This document shows, one piece after another, positions 22,503 through 30,620 of a DNA stretch of 64,000 nucleotides. A program made the position numbers and the translations under genes. Source of the stretch: Deltaproteobacteria bacterium (lineage in GTDB: Bacteria; Myxococcota; JACPTQ01); assembly GCA_016192705.1 (NCBI GenBank), contig JACPTQ010000017.1, positions 186,001 through 250,000 of the forward strand, given 5' to 3'. The notes beneath the pieces are model-generated. The model was given only the letters and a program-made list of their open reading frames with translations. It made no database searches and was not told where the DNA came from. How positions within the stretch are numbered: the first letter of the stretch is position 1; each line of letters starts with the position of its first letter.

Positions 22503-23888
22503 GTGGCTGGTGCGCGCGTTCTTCTGGTCGACGATGATTGGCTCTCGCGGAAAATCTACAGCGATTTTCTCGCCGAGGAAAAACACGAAACCGTGACGGT
22601 TGGCTCGGCGCACGAAGCGCTCGAACTGTTGGATCGGCAAACGTTTGATGTTGTCGTGACCGACCTCGTCATGCCCGAGATGGATGGGCTTGAGCTTGTC
22701 GACCGTGTGGTTCTCAAGTGTCCAGACGTTTCTATCTTACTGTTGACGGGGCACGCCTCGGTTGATACCGCCGTCGCCGCGCTCAAGTCGGGCGCCCTGG
22801 ATTACCTCGTCAAACCGGTTTCCGCGGAGACGCTTCGTCTCGCCGTGCGTCGCTCGCTGGAACACGCGCGGCTTCTTCGCGAGAACAAAGACCTTCGGCG
22901 CTACCTGAGGCTCTACGAGGCCAGTCAGCGACTGTCGCTCTGCATTGAGTCGGAAAAACTTGGTGGTCTCGCGCTCGACACGATGATGGCCGCGTCTCGC
23001 TCGGTTGCAGGGTGGATCGTCGACCCGCGCACGCCGAGCGGACCGCCAGCGGTCGTCCGTGGTTTTTCGGAGGCGGCGCTTCCAGCGCTTGGCGATTTGT
23101 CGTCCGAGTTGTTGGCGCTGCCCTTTGGATCCAACGGGATGGTCGTTGAGCCTCGCCCGAGCCATTGGGGTCCCAAGGCAAAATTGCTTGAGGCGTTTGG
23201 ACGCAGCGTCGTCGCCCGCGGCGACGTGCGGGGCGAAGCGTACAGCTATTTCGTATTACTTGGCGGTCCCAATCAAGACGCTTTGCGCGACGACGAGGTC
23301 GCGGACTTGTCGTTCTTGCGAATCCAGATTGGGCGCGCACTTGAGAACGCGGAAAAGCATCTGGGCGCCAAACGCCTCGCGTACCTCGACGATCTGACGA
23401 AGCTGTACAACCAAACGTACCTCGAAGTCGTGTTGAACCGCGAAATCGGCCTCGCCACGGCCGATGAGTCGCGCGTTTTCAGCCTTCTCTTCCTCGATCT
23501 CGATAACTTCAAGTTGGTCAACGACGAGCACGGGCATTTGAACGGAAGCCGCGTTCTCATCGAGCTCTCCCGCGTGCTGCAGCGGACGGTTCGCGAGTTT
23601 GACTTGGTGTTTCGGTTTGGCGGCGACGAATACGTCCTTTACTTGCACGACTGTGGTTCGGGCGGCGCAATGAACGTCGGCAAACGAATTTGCGACCGCA
23701 TCGCCCGGCACCCGTTCCTTGCGCGTGAGGGGCTCACGGTGTCTTTGACGGCGTCGATTGGCGTCGCGAGTTTTCCCGAGCACGCGAAAACGCGCGAGGA
23801 TTTGCTGCGCCTCGCGGATCAGGCGATGTACGCCGTCAAGCGCGCCACGCGAAACGGTGTTTATCTCGCGAACACGATTGAGGCTTAA
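22503..23888 (+). CDS. Response regulator with GGDEF (diguanylate cyclase) output
   Basis: About 461 residues. A receiver domain (VLLVDDDW, acceptor Asp in VVTDLVMPEMDG, Lys in YLVKPV) is followed by a GAF-like central region (about 140-290) and a GGDEF domain. The active site reads GGDEY, with metal ligand in FLDLDNFK. The c-di-GMP inhibitory site RxxD is present as REFD exactly five residues before GGDEY, so the enzyme should be active and product-inhibited. Phosphorylation by an unlinked histidine kinase would control it. No ATG is available; I take the GTG at 22503 (TTG at 22494 is possible). TAGCTT lies 7 nt upstream and there is no Shine-Dalgarno. Its stop overlaps that of the convergent peptidase gene. 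Confidence 0.93.
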   Translation: MAGARVLLVDDDWLSRKIYSDFLAEEKHETVTVGSAHEALELLDRQTFDVVVTDLVMPEMDGLELVDRVVLKCPDVSILLLTGHASVDTAVAALKSGALDYLVKPVSAETLRLAVRRSLEHARLLRENKDLRRYLRLYEASQRLSLCIESEKLGGLALDTMMAASRSVAGWIVDPRTPSGPPAVVRGFSEAALPALGDLSSELLALPFGSNGMVVEPRPSHWGPKAKLLEAFGRSVVARGDVRGEAYSYFVLLGGPNQDALRDDEVADLSFLRIQIGRALENAEKHLGAKRLAYLDDLTKLYNQTYLEVVLNREIGLATADESRVFSLLFLDLDNFKLVNDEHGHLNGSRVLIELSRVLQRTVREFDLVFRFGGDEYVLYLHDCGSGGAMNVGKRICDRIARHPFLAREGLTVSLTASIGVASFPEHAKTREDLLRLADQAMYAVKRATRNGVYLANTIEA

Positions 23889-24757
23889 CGGCCCACGCGA
23901 AGGCCGATGATGGTCACGGGGTCGACGGGTTTTCCGTGTCGCTGAACCGTGAAATGAAGGTGCGGTCCGGTTGAGCGGCCCGTGTTGCCAGCGAGTGCGA
24001 TGAGAGAGCCGCCCGAAACGCGGTCGCCGGGTTCTACGAAGACGCGCGAAAGATGCAGGTAGTGCGTGCGATAGCCGGCTCCGTGACGGATCGTCACGAC
24101 GATTCCGCCACCGCCGCGACGACCGGCGCTAACGATGTCACCGGGGGCTGCCGCGAACACGGGATCGCCAATATTCGCCAGCATGTCAACGCCATCGTGG
24201 AATCCGAGGCGGTCGCGATCGATGGGATCACGACGGTAGCCGAACGGAACGCCAACCACGGCGTTGTGAAGCGGCCACCGAAACGTGAAAAGCCCGCCCG
24301 CGTCTTCACGAATTCGCGCAGACGGGACGCCATCGAATCCGCCCGGGAGCGCGCGGTTCTCGTGCACAGGCCTTTGCGGGATCGCGAGTGACGCTGTTTT
24401 TTTGCCCGTGGTTTGGCCCGACTCGAAAAGCGCTTCAAGGGTCGCGCGAATCGCTGCGCGAAGATCGGTGGCGCGTCGTGCGAGGGCCGGTGGAAGTGAC
24501 CCGTGTCGGCGCTCCGCATCGGCGCGGTTTTCGGCAAGACGGCGTGAGAGGTCGATAAGCGCGACCGTGTCGGCGCGTACTCGGGCGGCGTCGATGAGGC
24601 GTTCGCCGCTGTCGAAGAAACCGTTCCAAACACGGACTTCGGCCGGCGACGGACGGGGGGCGAGGGCAGGACCGGCTTCCGGCGCACGGCTTGATTCGGG
24701 GCCGATCGCGGCGCAGCAGAGTCCAAGCGTGAGCGCGAAGACGGATGTTCGCGTCAT
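23885..24757 (-). CDS. M23 family metallopeptidase (peptidoglycan endopeptidase)
   Basis: A 290-residue exported protein: signal peptide (about 1-24), a helical region (40-120), then an M23/LytM domain. Zinc ligands are visible: H and D in FHDGVDM and the HLH of GPHLHF, plus the supporting His in HYLHLS. All catalytic residues appear intact, so it should cut peptidoglycan cross-links rather than act as a degenerate EnvC/NlpD-type activator. The stop codon overlaps that of the diguanylate cyclase gene (23885-23888). A TTACTC hexamer lies 8 nt before the ATG. Confidence 0.9.
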   Translation of the reverse strand: MTRTSVFALTLGLCCAAIGPESSRAPEAGPALAPRPSPAEVRVWNGFFDSGERLIDAARVRADTVALIDLSRRLAENRADAERRHGSLPPALARRATDLRAAIRATLEALFESGQTTGKKTASLAIPQRPVHENRALPGGFDGVPSARIREDAGGLFTFRWPLHNAVVGVPFGYRRDPIDRDRLGFHDGVDMLANIGDPVFAAAPGDIVSAGRRGGGGIVVTIRHGAGYRTHYLHLSRVFVEPGDRVSGGSLIALAGNTGRSTGPHLHFTVQRHGKPVDPVTIIGLRVGR

Positions 24758-25384
24758 GGGTGCCAGAGTAACACACCGCCCAATGAGGGTTGAGTTTTCC
24801 CCAATCCCCGGTTAACCGGTCCGTTCGCTCGTGAGCGTGAGGGTCGACAGGCGCCCGCTTCGGCGCGCCGACGTCCTCGGGTCTGGCCCTCAATCCGTTC
24901 GCAAGTCGCTCAAATGAAAACATGGGAATGATGCGCGCCTCTGCGGCGCCCCTGCCGACCCTACGCAAATCCCGGCGGACCGCTTTCCGGAGACGTGTTT
25001 TCTGGGCTTGCGGGCGGTACGAAGGTTTCACCCGCAGGGTATCGGCTGACGATCGATCGACCCCCAAGTCTCCTAAGCGACGTTCCAGGAAAACGGCCAG
25101 TTTCTGATTGGGCGGGCGGGGCTGGGCAAGCAAAGGCTCGCGTCCGGAGGGGCTGAGGTGTCGAACAGGCGTGGATTTGCCGTGGCCATAGCGCTTGATT
25201 GATTCGGCATTTCTCGCATAACGTCAGCCCCGAGGACGTCCGCGAGCCAGAGCGAGCCCAAACCCGACCGCCCCGCGTTGGTCTTGCCCGTTAACCGGGA
25301 ACCGGGCGGAACAACATTTACTTTGGCGCCGACTGGCGGTATTTTTCGCCGCGCTAACCCAATGACTCTTTTGGAGGTTCGTAA
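24758..25384. other. 627-bp intergenic region with terminal inverted repeats, no confident gene
   Basis: No convincing coding sequence; a 61-codon frame at 24922-25107 has no ribosome site and unlikely composition. The ends match in inverted order: GACGTCCTCGGG near 24870 is repeated inverted near 25229, and GGTTAAC motifs flank both (24808 and 25290). The interior is ordinary GC-rich DNA. The last part holds a promoter for the cyclophilin gene. Confidence 0.5.
25317..25345 (+). promoter_or_regulatory. Sigma-70-like promoter for the cyclophilin gene
   Basis: TTTACT and TATTTT are separated by 17 nt; the ATG at 25385, with its GGAGG, is 39 nt downstream. Confidence 0.5.
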
Positions 25385-26068
25385 ATGAAATTGGCAGCGA
25401 TTGGCGTTTTTTCGGGGCTGTTTGCGGCGGCCATCGGGGGTGGGTGCAAGAAGGATGGCCCGACCGATGCGGCGTCGCGATCGGGTTCGGCGACAAATCA
25501 GGCGGATGCGCGGCTCGCCGCGCGAGGAGGAGGCGATATGGCAACGACCACAGGCGACACGTTTGCGGTGATTGAGACGACAATGGGGACAATCAAGGCG
25601 CGGCTGTTCGAGAAAGAGGCGCCCAAGACGGTTGCGAACTTCATTGGGCTCGCGACCGGCACGAAGGAGTGGCGTGACCCGAAATCGGGACAGACGGTGA
25701 AGGGCCGGTCGCTTTACGCGGGAACGGTTTTTCATCGCGTGATCGACGGCTTCATGATTCAGGGCGGCGACCCGCTGGGTAATGGAACCGGCGGGCCGGG
25801 GTATCGATTTGAAGATGAGTTTCATCCGAACCTGCGCCACTCGAAGTCGGGGATTTTATCGATGGCAAACTCGGGGCCCAACACGAATGGGTCGCAGTTC
25901 TTCATCACGCATCGTGCGACGCCGCACCTCGACAACCGGCATTCGGTATTTGGCGAAGTGGTCGAAGGGCTCGATGTCGTCGATAAGATCGCGCGCACCG
26001 CGACGGGGCCGAACGACCGGCCAGCGACCGAAGTTGTCCTGAAGGATATTCAAATCAAGCGCAACTGA
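25385..26068 (+). CDS. Lipoprotein cyclophilin-type peptidyl-prolyl cis-trans isomerase
   Basis: A 227-residue lipoprotein (lipobox IGGGC, Cys21) with a Ser/Ala/Gly linker and a cyclophilin domain from about residue 58. The active-site loops [32 protein letters not shown] and [15 protein letters not shown] are all present, including the catalytic Arg of FHR. The enzyme speeds proline isomerisation during folding of envelope proteins. The Shine-Dalgarno TTTTGGAGG precedes the ATG. The GNAT gene follows after 9 nt and may be co-transcribed. Confidence 0.95.
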   Translation: MKLAAIGVFSGLFAAAIGGGCKKDGPTDAASRSGSATNQADARLAARGGGDMATTTGDTFAVIETTMGTIKARLFEKEAPKTVANFIGLATGTKEWRDPKSGQTVKGRSLYAGTVFHRVIDGFMIQGGDPLGNGTGGPGYRFEDEFHPNLRHSKSGILSMANSGPNTNGSQFFITHRATPHLDNRHSVFGEVVEGLDVVDKIARTATGPNDRPATEVVLKDIQIKRN

Positions 26069-26077
26069 AATCGATAG

Positions 26078-26536
26078 ATGTCCGACCTTCGTATCTCGAC
26101 ACGCACTGAGGAGGTTGACTTCTCGGTCGTCTTTCGGTTTTTGTCTCATGAGTCGTATTGGGCCAAGGGGATTTCGGAAGCGCGGTTGCGACGTGCCATC
26201 GCGAACAGCATTTGCGTGAGCGCGTTTCGCGGTGATGCGCAAGTGGGCTTTGCTCGGGTTGTAACGGATCGTGCGACGTTTGCGTATCTTTGCGACGTTT
26301 TTGTCGACGAACGGGAACGTGGCGCGGGCGTGGGGAAGGCGCTTGTCGCGGCGGCAATCGCGCACCCCGATCTGACAGCGCTGCGCCGATGGCTTCTCGC
26401 GACGCGGGGGGCGCACGGGCTCTATGCGAAGTTCGGTTTCACGCAGCTGTTGCGGCCGGACGTATTTATGGAGCTGTTCGTTGACGAGCCGTACCGAAAG
26501 TTTCTGTTTGGCGAATCGGCCGAACCGGTTCCGTGA
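26078..26536 (+). CDS. GNAT family N-acetyltransferase
   Basis: A 152-residue GNAT enzyme. The acetyl-CoA-binding beta-4/alpha-3 region reads LCDVFVDERERGAGVGKALV (RxxGxG/A signature), followed by LATRGAHGLYAKFGF typical of the last conserved helix and strand. Substrate cannot be predicted; close relatives act on small amines or peptide N-termini. It directly follows the cyclophilin gene and converges with the BMC-T gene with only a 1-bp gap. Confidence 0.88.
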   Translation: MSDLRISTRTEEVDFSVVFRFLSHESYWAKGISEARLRRAIANSICVSAFRGDAQVGFARVVTDRATFAYLCDVFVDERERGAGVGKALVAAAIAHPDLTALRRWLLATRGAHGLYAKFGFTQLLRPDVFMELFVDEPYRKFLFGESAEPVP

Positions 26537-26537
26537 A

Positions 26538-27104
26538 TCACGGGCGCTGGAGCGCCGGGTGTCGAAGCGACTCGACGAGGTCGTCGTGGGGGGCGGCGAT
26601 GACCTCGTGCCCGGCGAGCAGGCCGGAGTCGATCGCCTGGGTGGCGGCGGCGTCCGCAGCTTCGATGTCGTAGAGCGTCCCTGTCAGAACAAAGTAGCCT
26701 TTGCCGCCGAGTCCTCGCGCGAGCTGCATCGTGATGAGGGTGACGTTCGCGGCCTTGAGCGCGGCGTCGCAGGCGAGAATCGTCGATGCGACCGACAGCG
26801 TTTCGACGATGGCGAGCGATTGGATGGCGGCGGCGTGCGGAGCGTGTTCGAGCGCGGGCGGAATTGCGGCATGGACTTGCGCTAAGAAAACGCTGTCTAC
26901 CAACGTGTCGCTGGCGGCCATTGTCCCGGCGCGCATCGCTTCATCGACCGACGCGACATCGCCGATGAAGAGCACAAGGAATTTCCCCGGTGTGATCGGG
27001 CTCGCACGCACAAGGAGAACAGGCGCTTTCTTTGCGACCGCGTCTGCAACAACGTAACCGCGCGAAACACGCGAGAGTTCGAGTAGGCCAAGCGCTTCGT
27101 GCAT
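26538..27104 (-). CDS. Tandem BMC-domain shell protein (BMC-T, single-ring type)
   Basis: A 188-residue protein with two BMC domains in tandem: MHEALGLLELSRVSRGYVVADAVAK (first) and SLAIVETLSVASTILACDAALKAA (second). Such proteins form pseudohexameric trimers that tile the flat facets of bacterial microcompartments and may carry a larger pore for cofactors or electron transfer. From memory it resembles the smaller BMC-T of the Haliangium ochraceum shell. It is the last gene of the leftward BMC operon, 10 nt after the aldehyde dehydrogenase stop. Confidence 0.88.
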   Translation of the reverse strand: MHEALGLLELSRVSRGYVVADAVAKKAPVLLVRASPITPGKFLVLFIGDVASVDEAMRAGTMAASDTLVDSVFLAQVHAAIPPALEHAPHAAAIQSLAIVETLSVASTILACDAALKAANVTLITMQLARGLGGKGYFVLTGTLYDIEAADAAATQAIDSGLLAGHEVIAAPHDDLVESLRHPALQRP

Positions 27105-27114
27105 TTATGCGGCC

Positions 27115-28617
27115 CTACACAATTCGGAAATACTCTTTAAGCGTGCAGCGGCGCAGGCGGCAGAAACTTCGCGCGTTCGTCAGCCCCTCGCCCGTTGGAC
27201 TCGCGATTGTGAACGATGTCCACCCTTCGCCACCAAGGCCCAGTCCCGCCAAATTGCAATCGTTCTTAACGAAGATCGACGTGTTGATGGTGCGTGCCAT
27301 CCGATGCAGCGCCGAGATATCGGTCGAGTACATGACGGCCGTGTGTCCGAAGCCGTGTTCGACGCGTTTTGCCATGGCGATTCCGTCGTCGACGTTTTTC
27401 ACGCGAACAATCGGCAGCACCGGCATGAGGAGCTCGTGCTGCACGAAGGGATGCGCCTCGTCGACCTCAGCGATCGCCAACCGGCATTCGGACGAAGCGG
27501 CCGCGCCGATTTCGCGCAGAATAACGCTCGCGTCTTTCCCGACAAACTTCTTGTTGGGGCCGTGCGCATCGCAAACGATTTTCTCGAGTCGCGCGACGTC
27601 GCGTCCTTTAACTTCGATGCAGCCAGCCTCGACGAGCTTCTTCTTGAGCGCATCGGCGACTTCATCAACAACGATGACTTCCTTCTCCGCGGTGCAAAGG
27701 ATGTTGTTGTCGATCGAAGCCCCCTTAATGATGCCACGCGCTGCGCGGTTTAGGTCGGCCGTATCGTCAACAACCACCGGTGGATTCCCGGGACCCGCGG
27801 CGATGACTTTTTTCCCAGACCCCATCGCTTGCTTGACGACCGCAGGGCCTCCCGTCACAACGAGCAGTCGAATCCCAGCATGCTTCATAAGCGCTTGCGC
27901 GGATTCAATCGTTGGATTCGCGACGGCCGCGAGCAAATTTGCCGGACCACCCGCGCCAACAATCGCCTCGTTCAAAAGCTGGGTGCACCAAACCGACACG
28001 CCCTTTGCGGACGGATGGCAATTAAAAACGACCGAATTGCCACCCGCGATAATCGAGATTCCGTTGTTGATGATCGTCTCCGTCGGATTGGTGGTCGGCG
28101 TTACCGATCCGATGACGCCAAACGGCGCGTACTCTTCGAGCGTCAGCCCATCATCGCCCGACTGCACGTGCGCCGGCCGCAGAATCTCGATGCCCGGCGT
28201 TTTCGTCGCTGCGAGCCGGTTCTTGGCGACTTTGTCTTCGACGCGCCCAAGCCCCGTCTCCGCCACGGCACGCATCGCGAGGGCGTCGAGGTTATCGAGC
28301 GCCGCCTTTCGCATCGCCGCGATGACGGCCGCGCGTTGCTCGAGCGTTTGCTTCACCCATTCGGCTTGCGCCCGCGACGCCGCCTCAACCGCGCCATCCA
28401 GCTCGTCGAAAATCCCGCTCTTTCCAGCAGCCGCGCGCCCTGTCGACACCGTCGTTTTCGTGGCCCTGGCGGATTCTCGTGCAGTCGGCAAAACGATCGG
28501 CGCCGGTGCGCATCCGCCGCTCATCTTCGGCGTTGGCGCATTTGATTCCGCGGCTGGTCTCAACCGCGCAACAATTTCGTCAACCAACGCCGCAATCTGT
28601 TTTTCGTTTAAATCCAA
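27115..28617 (-). CDS. CoA-acylating aldehyde dehydrogenase, BMC-associated (PduP/EutE-like)
   Basis: A 500-residue aldehyde dehydrogenase that would oxidise a short aldehyde to its acyl-CoA with NAD+. The catalytic Cys lies in NNILCTAEKE and conserved segments PTTNPTETIINN and AGPGNPP match PduP/EutE. Residues 1-22 (MDLNEKQIAALVDEIVARLRP) form an amphipathic helix followed by a flexible linker, the usual encapsulation peptide that docks enzymes to the shell. It lies between the BMC-P and BMC-T genes. It is the only metabolic enzyme in the operon: no alcohol dehydrogenase, phosphotransacylase, kinase or aldehyde-generating lyase or aldolase is adjacent. Confidence 0.93.
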   Translation of the reverse strand: MDLNEKQIAALVDEIVARLRPAAESNAPTPKMSGGCAPAPIVLPTARESARATKTTVSTGRAAAGKSGIFDELDGAVEAASRAQAEWVKQTLEQRAAVIAAMRKAALDNLDALAMRAVAETGLGRVEDKVAKNRLAATKTPGIEILRPAHVQSGDDGLTLEEYAPFGVIGSVTPTTNPTETIINNGISIIAGGNSVVFNCHPSAKGVSVWCTQLLNEAIVGAGGPANLLAAVANPTIESAQALMKHAGIRLLVVTGGPAVVKQAMGSGKKVIAAGPGNPPVVVDDTADLNRAARGIIKGASIDNNILCTAEKEVIVVDEVADALKKKLVEAGCIEVKGRDVARLEKIVCDAHGPNKKFVGKDASVILREIGAAASSECRLAIAEVDEAHPFVQHELLMPVLPIVRVKNVDDGIAMAKRVEHGFGHTAVMYSTDISALHRMARTINTSIFVKNDCNLAGLGLGGEGWTSFTIASPTGEGLTNARSFCRLRRCTLKEYFRIV

Positions 28618-28639
28618 GGACGCCTCGGTAATCGCGTTT

Positions 28640-28704
28640 CCAAACGGGCTGGCCTCACGTCTCCGACTCCCAGCTCTTAACTCTCAACTGATAACGGTTA
28701 ACTG
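28640..28704. repeat. Intergenic repeat with TTAACTG-type units
   Basis: Between the aldehyde dehydrogenase and BMC-P genes, a run of related units (CTTAACTCTCAACTG, GGTTAACTGTTAACTC) gives an AT-richer stretch unlike the surroundings. Its direct-repeat character suggests a dispersed element or mRNA-spacing sequence. Confidence 0.5.
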
Positions 28705-28995
28705 TTAACTCTTCCGATACGTCACTTCGCCCGCTGCTTCGAGCGTATCGACAATCGCCATGATGGTGGCATCGACCGGCCGGTCTTTCGTGACCTTCGT
28801 CAGCCGCGCTGACGAACCGGCCGCAAACAGCACAACCTCGCCGACGCCGGCACCGACCGCGTCAACCGCCGCGACCGGCGCTCCCGTCGGCATTCCGGCG
28901 AGATCGCACGGCCGCACGAGCAAAAACTTGAGCCCCTCGAGCTCCGGTTCCTTTTGCGACGCCACAACCGTCCCCACGACGCGACCCACCAACAT
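28705..28995 (-). CDS. BMC vertex protein (BMC-P, EutN/CcmL family)
   Basis: A 96-residue protein starting [21 protein letters not shown], the hallmark of the EutN/CcmL family, with [17 protein letters not shown] in the middle. Five copies form a pentamer that caps the twelve vertices of an icosahedral shell, so its presence means the shell can close. It lies 23 nt downstream of the BMC-H gene, with a repeat-rich gap before the aldehyde dehydrogenase gene. Confidence 0.95.
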   Translation of the reverse strand: MLVGRVVGTVVASQKEPELEGLKFLLVRPCDLAGMPTGAPVAAVDAVGAGVGEVVLFAAGSSARLTKVTKDRPVDATIMAIVDTLEAAGEVTYRKS

Positions 28996-29018
28996 GGCTT
29001 AACCGTCCGCCCGCCGCG

Positions 29019-29321
29019 CTACTTCGACTCTTCAGTCGCCTGGGCGCGCCGCCCGAGCGGCAACACCAAGTCGATGTTGACGTGTGGCCGCGGAATGACG
29101 TGCACGCTCACGAGCTCGCCAACGCGCTCCGCCCCGCGCGCGCCCGCTTCCGTCGCCGCTTTCACCGCCGCGACATCGCCGCGCACAATCGCCGTCACGA
29201 AGCCGCCGCCGATCTTTTCGTATCCGACGAGCTCGACTTTGGCTGCCTTGACCATTGCGTCGGCCGCCTCAACCATGCCCACGAACCCTTTGGTTTCAAT
29301 CAGTCCCAGTGCTTCCGCCAT
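29019..29321 (-). CDS. Hexameric BMC shell protein (BMC-H, PduA/EutM family)
   Basis: A 100-residue single-BMC-domain protein: [27 protein letters not shown] followed by [24 protein letters not shown]. Hexamers form the bulk of the shell facets, with the central pore lined by the GGG loop for metabolite passage. The C-terminal extension is short (about 15 residues). It lies between the double-ring BMC-T gene and the BMC-P gene. Confidence 0.97.
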   Translation of the reverse strand: MAEALGLIETKGFVGMVEAADAMVKAAKVELVGYEKIGGGFVTAIVRGDVAAVKAATEAGARGAERVGELVSVHVIPRPHVNIDLVLPLGRRAQATEESK

Positions 29322-29328
29322 TTGTTCC

Positions 29329-29391
29329 TACCTCTTCCTGTCTCAGTGTCTCTGTGCCTCTGTGGTTTCTCTTTTTTCTTATCTTTTACTT
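29329..29391. repeat. CTCTGTG-type dispersed repeat between BMC genes
   Basis: Unit TCTCTGTGCCTCTGTGG plus TTTCTCTT is nearly identical (one mismatch over 25 bp) to the copy at 6771-6797. It fills the gap upstream of the BMC-H gene, between it and the BMC-T gene. Confidence 0.65.
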
Positions 29392-30006
29392 TCCCTCGCG
29401 CCCCGTCACCGCCTCAAGCGCCGCTTCCGCCGCTCGCTTCGCGCTGTCGATTTCCGATTCCGTCCCCGCGAGGTACATTCGCCCAAACGCCCCGAATGGC
29501 CGCACGTCGACGAGCGTGATGTGCGCCGCCTTTTCGGCCTCATTCGCCGCAAGTGACACGTACCCAGCCGGCTCCGTCTCTAAGATGTAGAGCGACTGCC
29601 CCGGAATGATCATCGATCCCTGCCGGTTTCGGTTGATGAGTTGGGCCTGGTACGGTTCGACCGCGCGAATGATCTGATTCGACAACATTTTTGGCTTGAG
29701 CCGCCCGTCCTCTTTGAGTTCGAGCGCATCGAGAATGGCGCGGCCCGCGGATTTTACTTCGCCCTGATCGTCGTCGTGGATTTCGAGAAGACCGTAAGCG
29801 CGTTCAACCACTTGCAACGCGGGCTTTACCTTGGTCGCCTTGAGAGCGACGTCCGTCACGCGGTTAATCGCGATCCCCGGCGCTATCTCAACGAACAGCG
29901 AAGCCTGAAACGGGACCGGCAAATACCCTTTCGCCGTCGTCCCAATAAAGCTCGCGAGTTGCGGCTGAAGCGAATCGAGAAATGTGTAAGTTCGAAGCGT
30001 GATCAT
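29386..30006 (-). CDS. Tandem BMC-domain shell protein (BMC-T, double-ring type)
   Basis: A 206-residue tandem BMC protein beginning [20 protein letters not shown]. From memory this N-terminus and the later [20 protein letters not shown] are characteristic of the larger BMC-T of the Haliangium ochraceum shell, whose trimers stack face to face and can open or close a wide central pore. It is the first gene of the operon: GAGG precedes the ATG and a promoter lies at 30034-30062. With the BMC-H, BMC-P and second BMC-T genes it completes a full shell set. Confidence 0.88.
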   Translation of the reverse strand: MITLRTYTFLDSLQPQLASFIGTTAKGYLPVPFQASLFVEIAPGIAINRVTDVALKATKVKPALQVVERAYGLLEIHDDDQGEVKSAGRAILDALELKEDGRLKPKMLSNQIIRAVEPYQAQLINRNRQGSMIIPGQSLYILETEPAGYVSLAANEAEKAAHITLVDVRPFGAFGRMYLAGTESEIDSAKRAAEAALEAVTGREGK

Positions 30007-30033
30007 TTTGCGACCTCACTTAAGTACGAAACG

Positions 30034-30062
30034 GAGTAACACGCCGCTGCCAGCTTTTTCAA
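30034..30062 (-). promoter_or_regulatory. Sigma-70-like promoter for the BMC operon
   Basis: On the minus strand TTGAAA is followed after 17 nt by TTACTC, 27 nt before the ATG at 30006. It is separate from the upstream receiver gene, so the BMC operon can be expressed on its own. Confidence 0.6.
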
Positions 30063-30101
30063 CACCATATTCCGTTCCGCTGGAGCGTGCCTAAAACTTA
30101 G

Positions 30102-30557
30102 TCAGCTCTTCTTTGCGTGAAGAACCGCGTGCGTTTCGCTTGAAATTCGTGCCTCCTCGACGCGCTGGCGTCGTCGTTCAACGGCGAGCACCACCTTGTC
30201 GCGCACGTCTTGAATGTTATCGAAGGGCTTCGTGAGGTAAGTCGATACGCCGATTCGGTACGCCTCTTCGATCGACTCGCTGCTCGGATAACCGGTGATG
30301 AGGATGATCTCGATGTCGGCGTCGCGCGCTTTCGCCCGCCGCGACAGCTCGATCCCGTCGATGCCTGGAAGGTTTTTGTCGGTGATGAGAATGTCGAAAA
30401 GCCCGTCCGAAAGTTTCGCGTCGCCCTCGGTTCCAGTCGTCGCGGTCGTCACGTCAAACCCGAAATCGGTTAACAGCTCAGACAAAACGGAGCAGATGAC
30501 CACTTCATCATCGACGACGAGCACGGAAACGGGGCGCTTAGGTTCTTCACCTGCCAT
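30102..30557 (-). CDS. Single-domain response regulator (REC only)
   Basis: A 151-residue receiver domain: acidic pair Asp16-Asp17 in VVDDE, acceptor Asp60 in ILITDKNLPG, Thr of ILITGYPS, Lys of YLTKPFD. There is no output domain, only a basic coiled C-terminal helix (VERRRQRVEEAR), so it would act by binding a partner. The frame could start at 30563, but the ATG at 30557 lies 8 nt after a -10 element, indicating a leaderless mRNA. It is encoded just upstream of the BMC operon, which has its own promoter; a regulatory link is possible but unproven. Confidence 0.9.
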   Translation of the reverse strand: MAGEEPKRPVSVLVVDDEVVICSVLSELLTDFGFDVTTATTGTEGDAKLSDGLFDILITDKNLPGIDGIELSRRAKARDADIEIILITGYPSSESIEEAYRIGVSTYLTKPFDNIQDVRDKVVLAVERRRQRVEEARISSETHAVLHAKKS

Positions 30558-30565
30558 TAACATCA

Positions 30566-30594
30566 GCGTAACAAGAGCGCGATCGAAAGATCAA
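30566..30594 (-). promoter_or_regulatory. Sigma-70-like promoter for the receiver gene (leaderless start)
   Basis: On the minus strand TTGATC, 17-nt spacer, TTACGC; the ATG at 30557 begins 8 nt after the -10, so it would coincide with the transcription start. Confidence 0.55.
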
Positions 30595-30620
30595 CTCGAC
30601 GGTCGTCGATAGGTTGGAAT

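Noticed and set aside
24922-25107. A 61-residue plus-strand protein
   Set aside because: No ribosome site, Arg/Lys-rich composition typical of random GC-rich frames, and no support from context.
27032-28708. A 558-codon plus-strand frame opposite the aldehyde dehydrogenase
   Set aside because: Ser/Arg/Pro-rich antisense of a clearly recognised enzyme.
30102-30557. Receiver protein as the proven regulator of the BMC operon
   Set aside because: The BMC operon has its own promoter and the receiver has no DNA-binding domain; only adjacency supports the idea.
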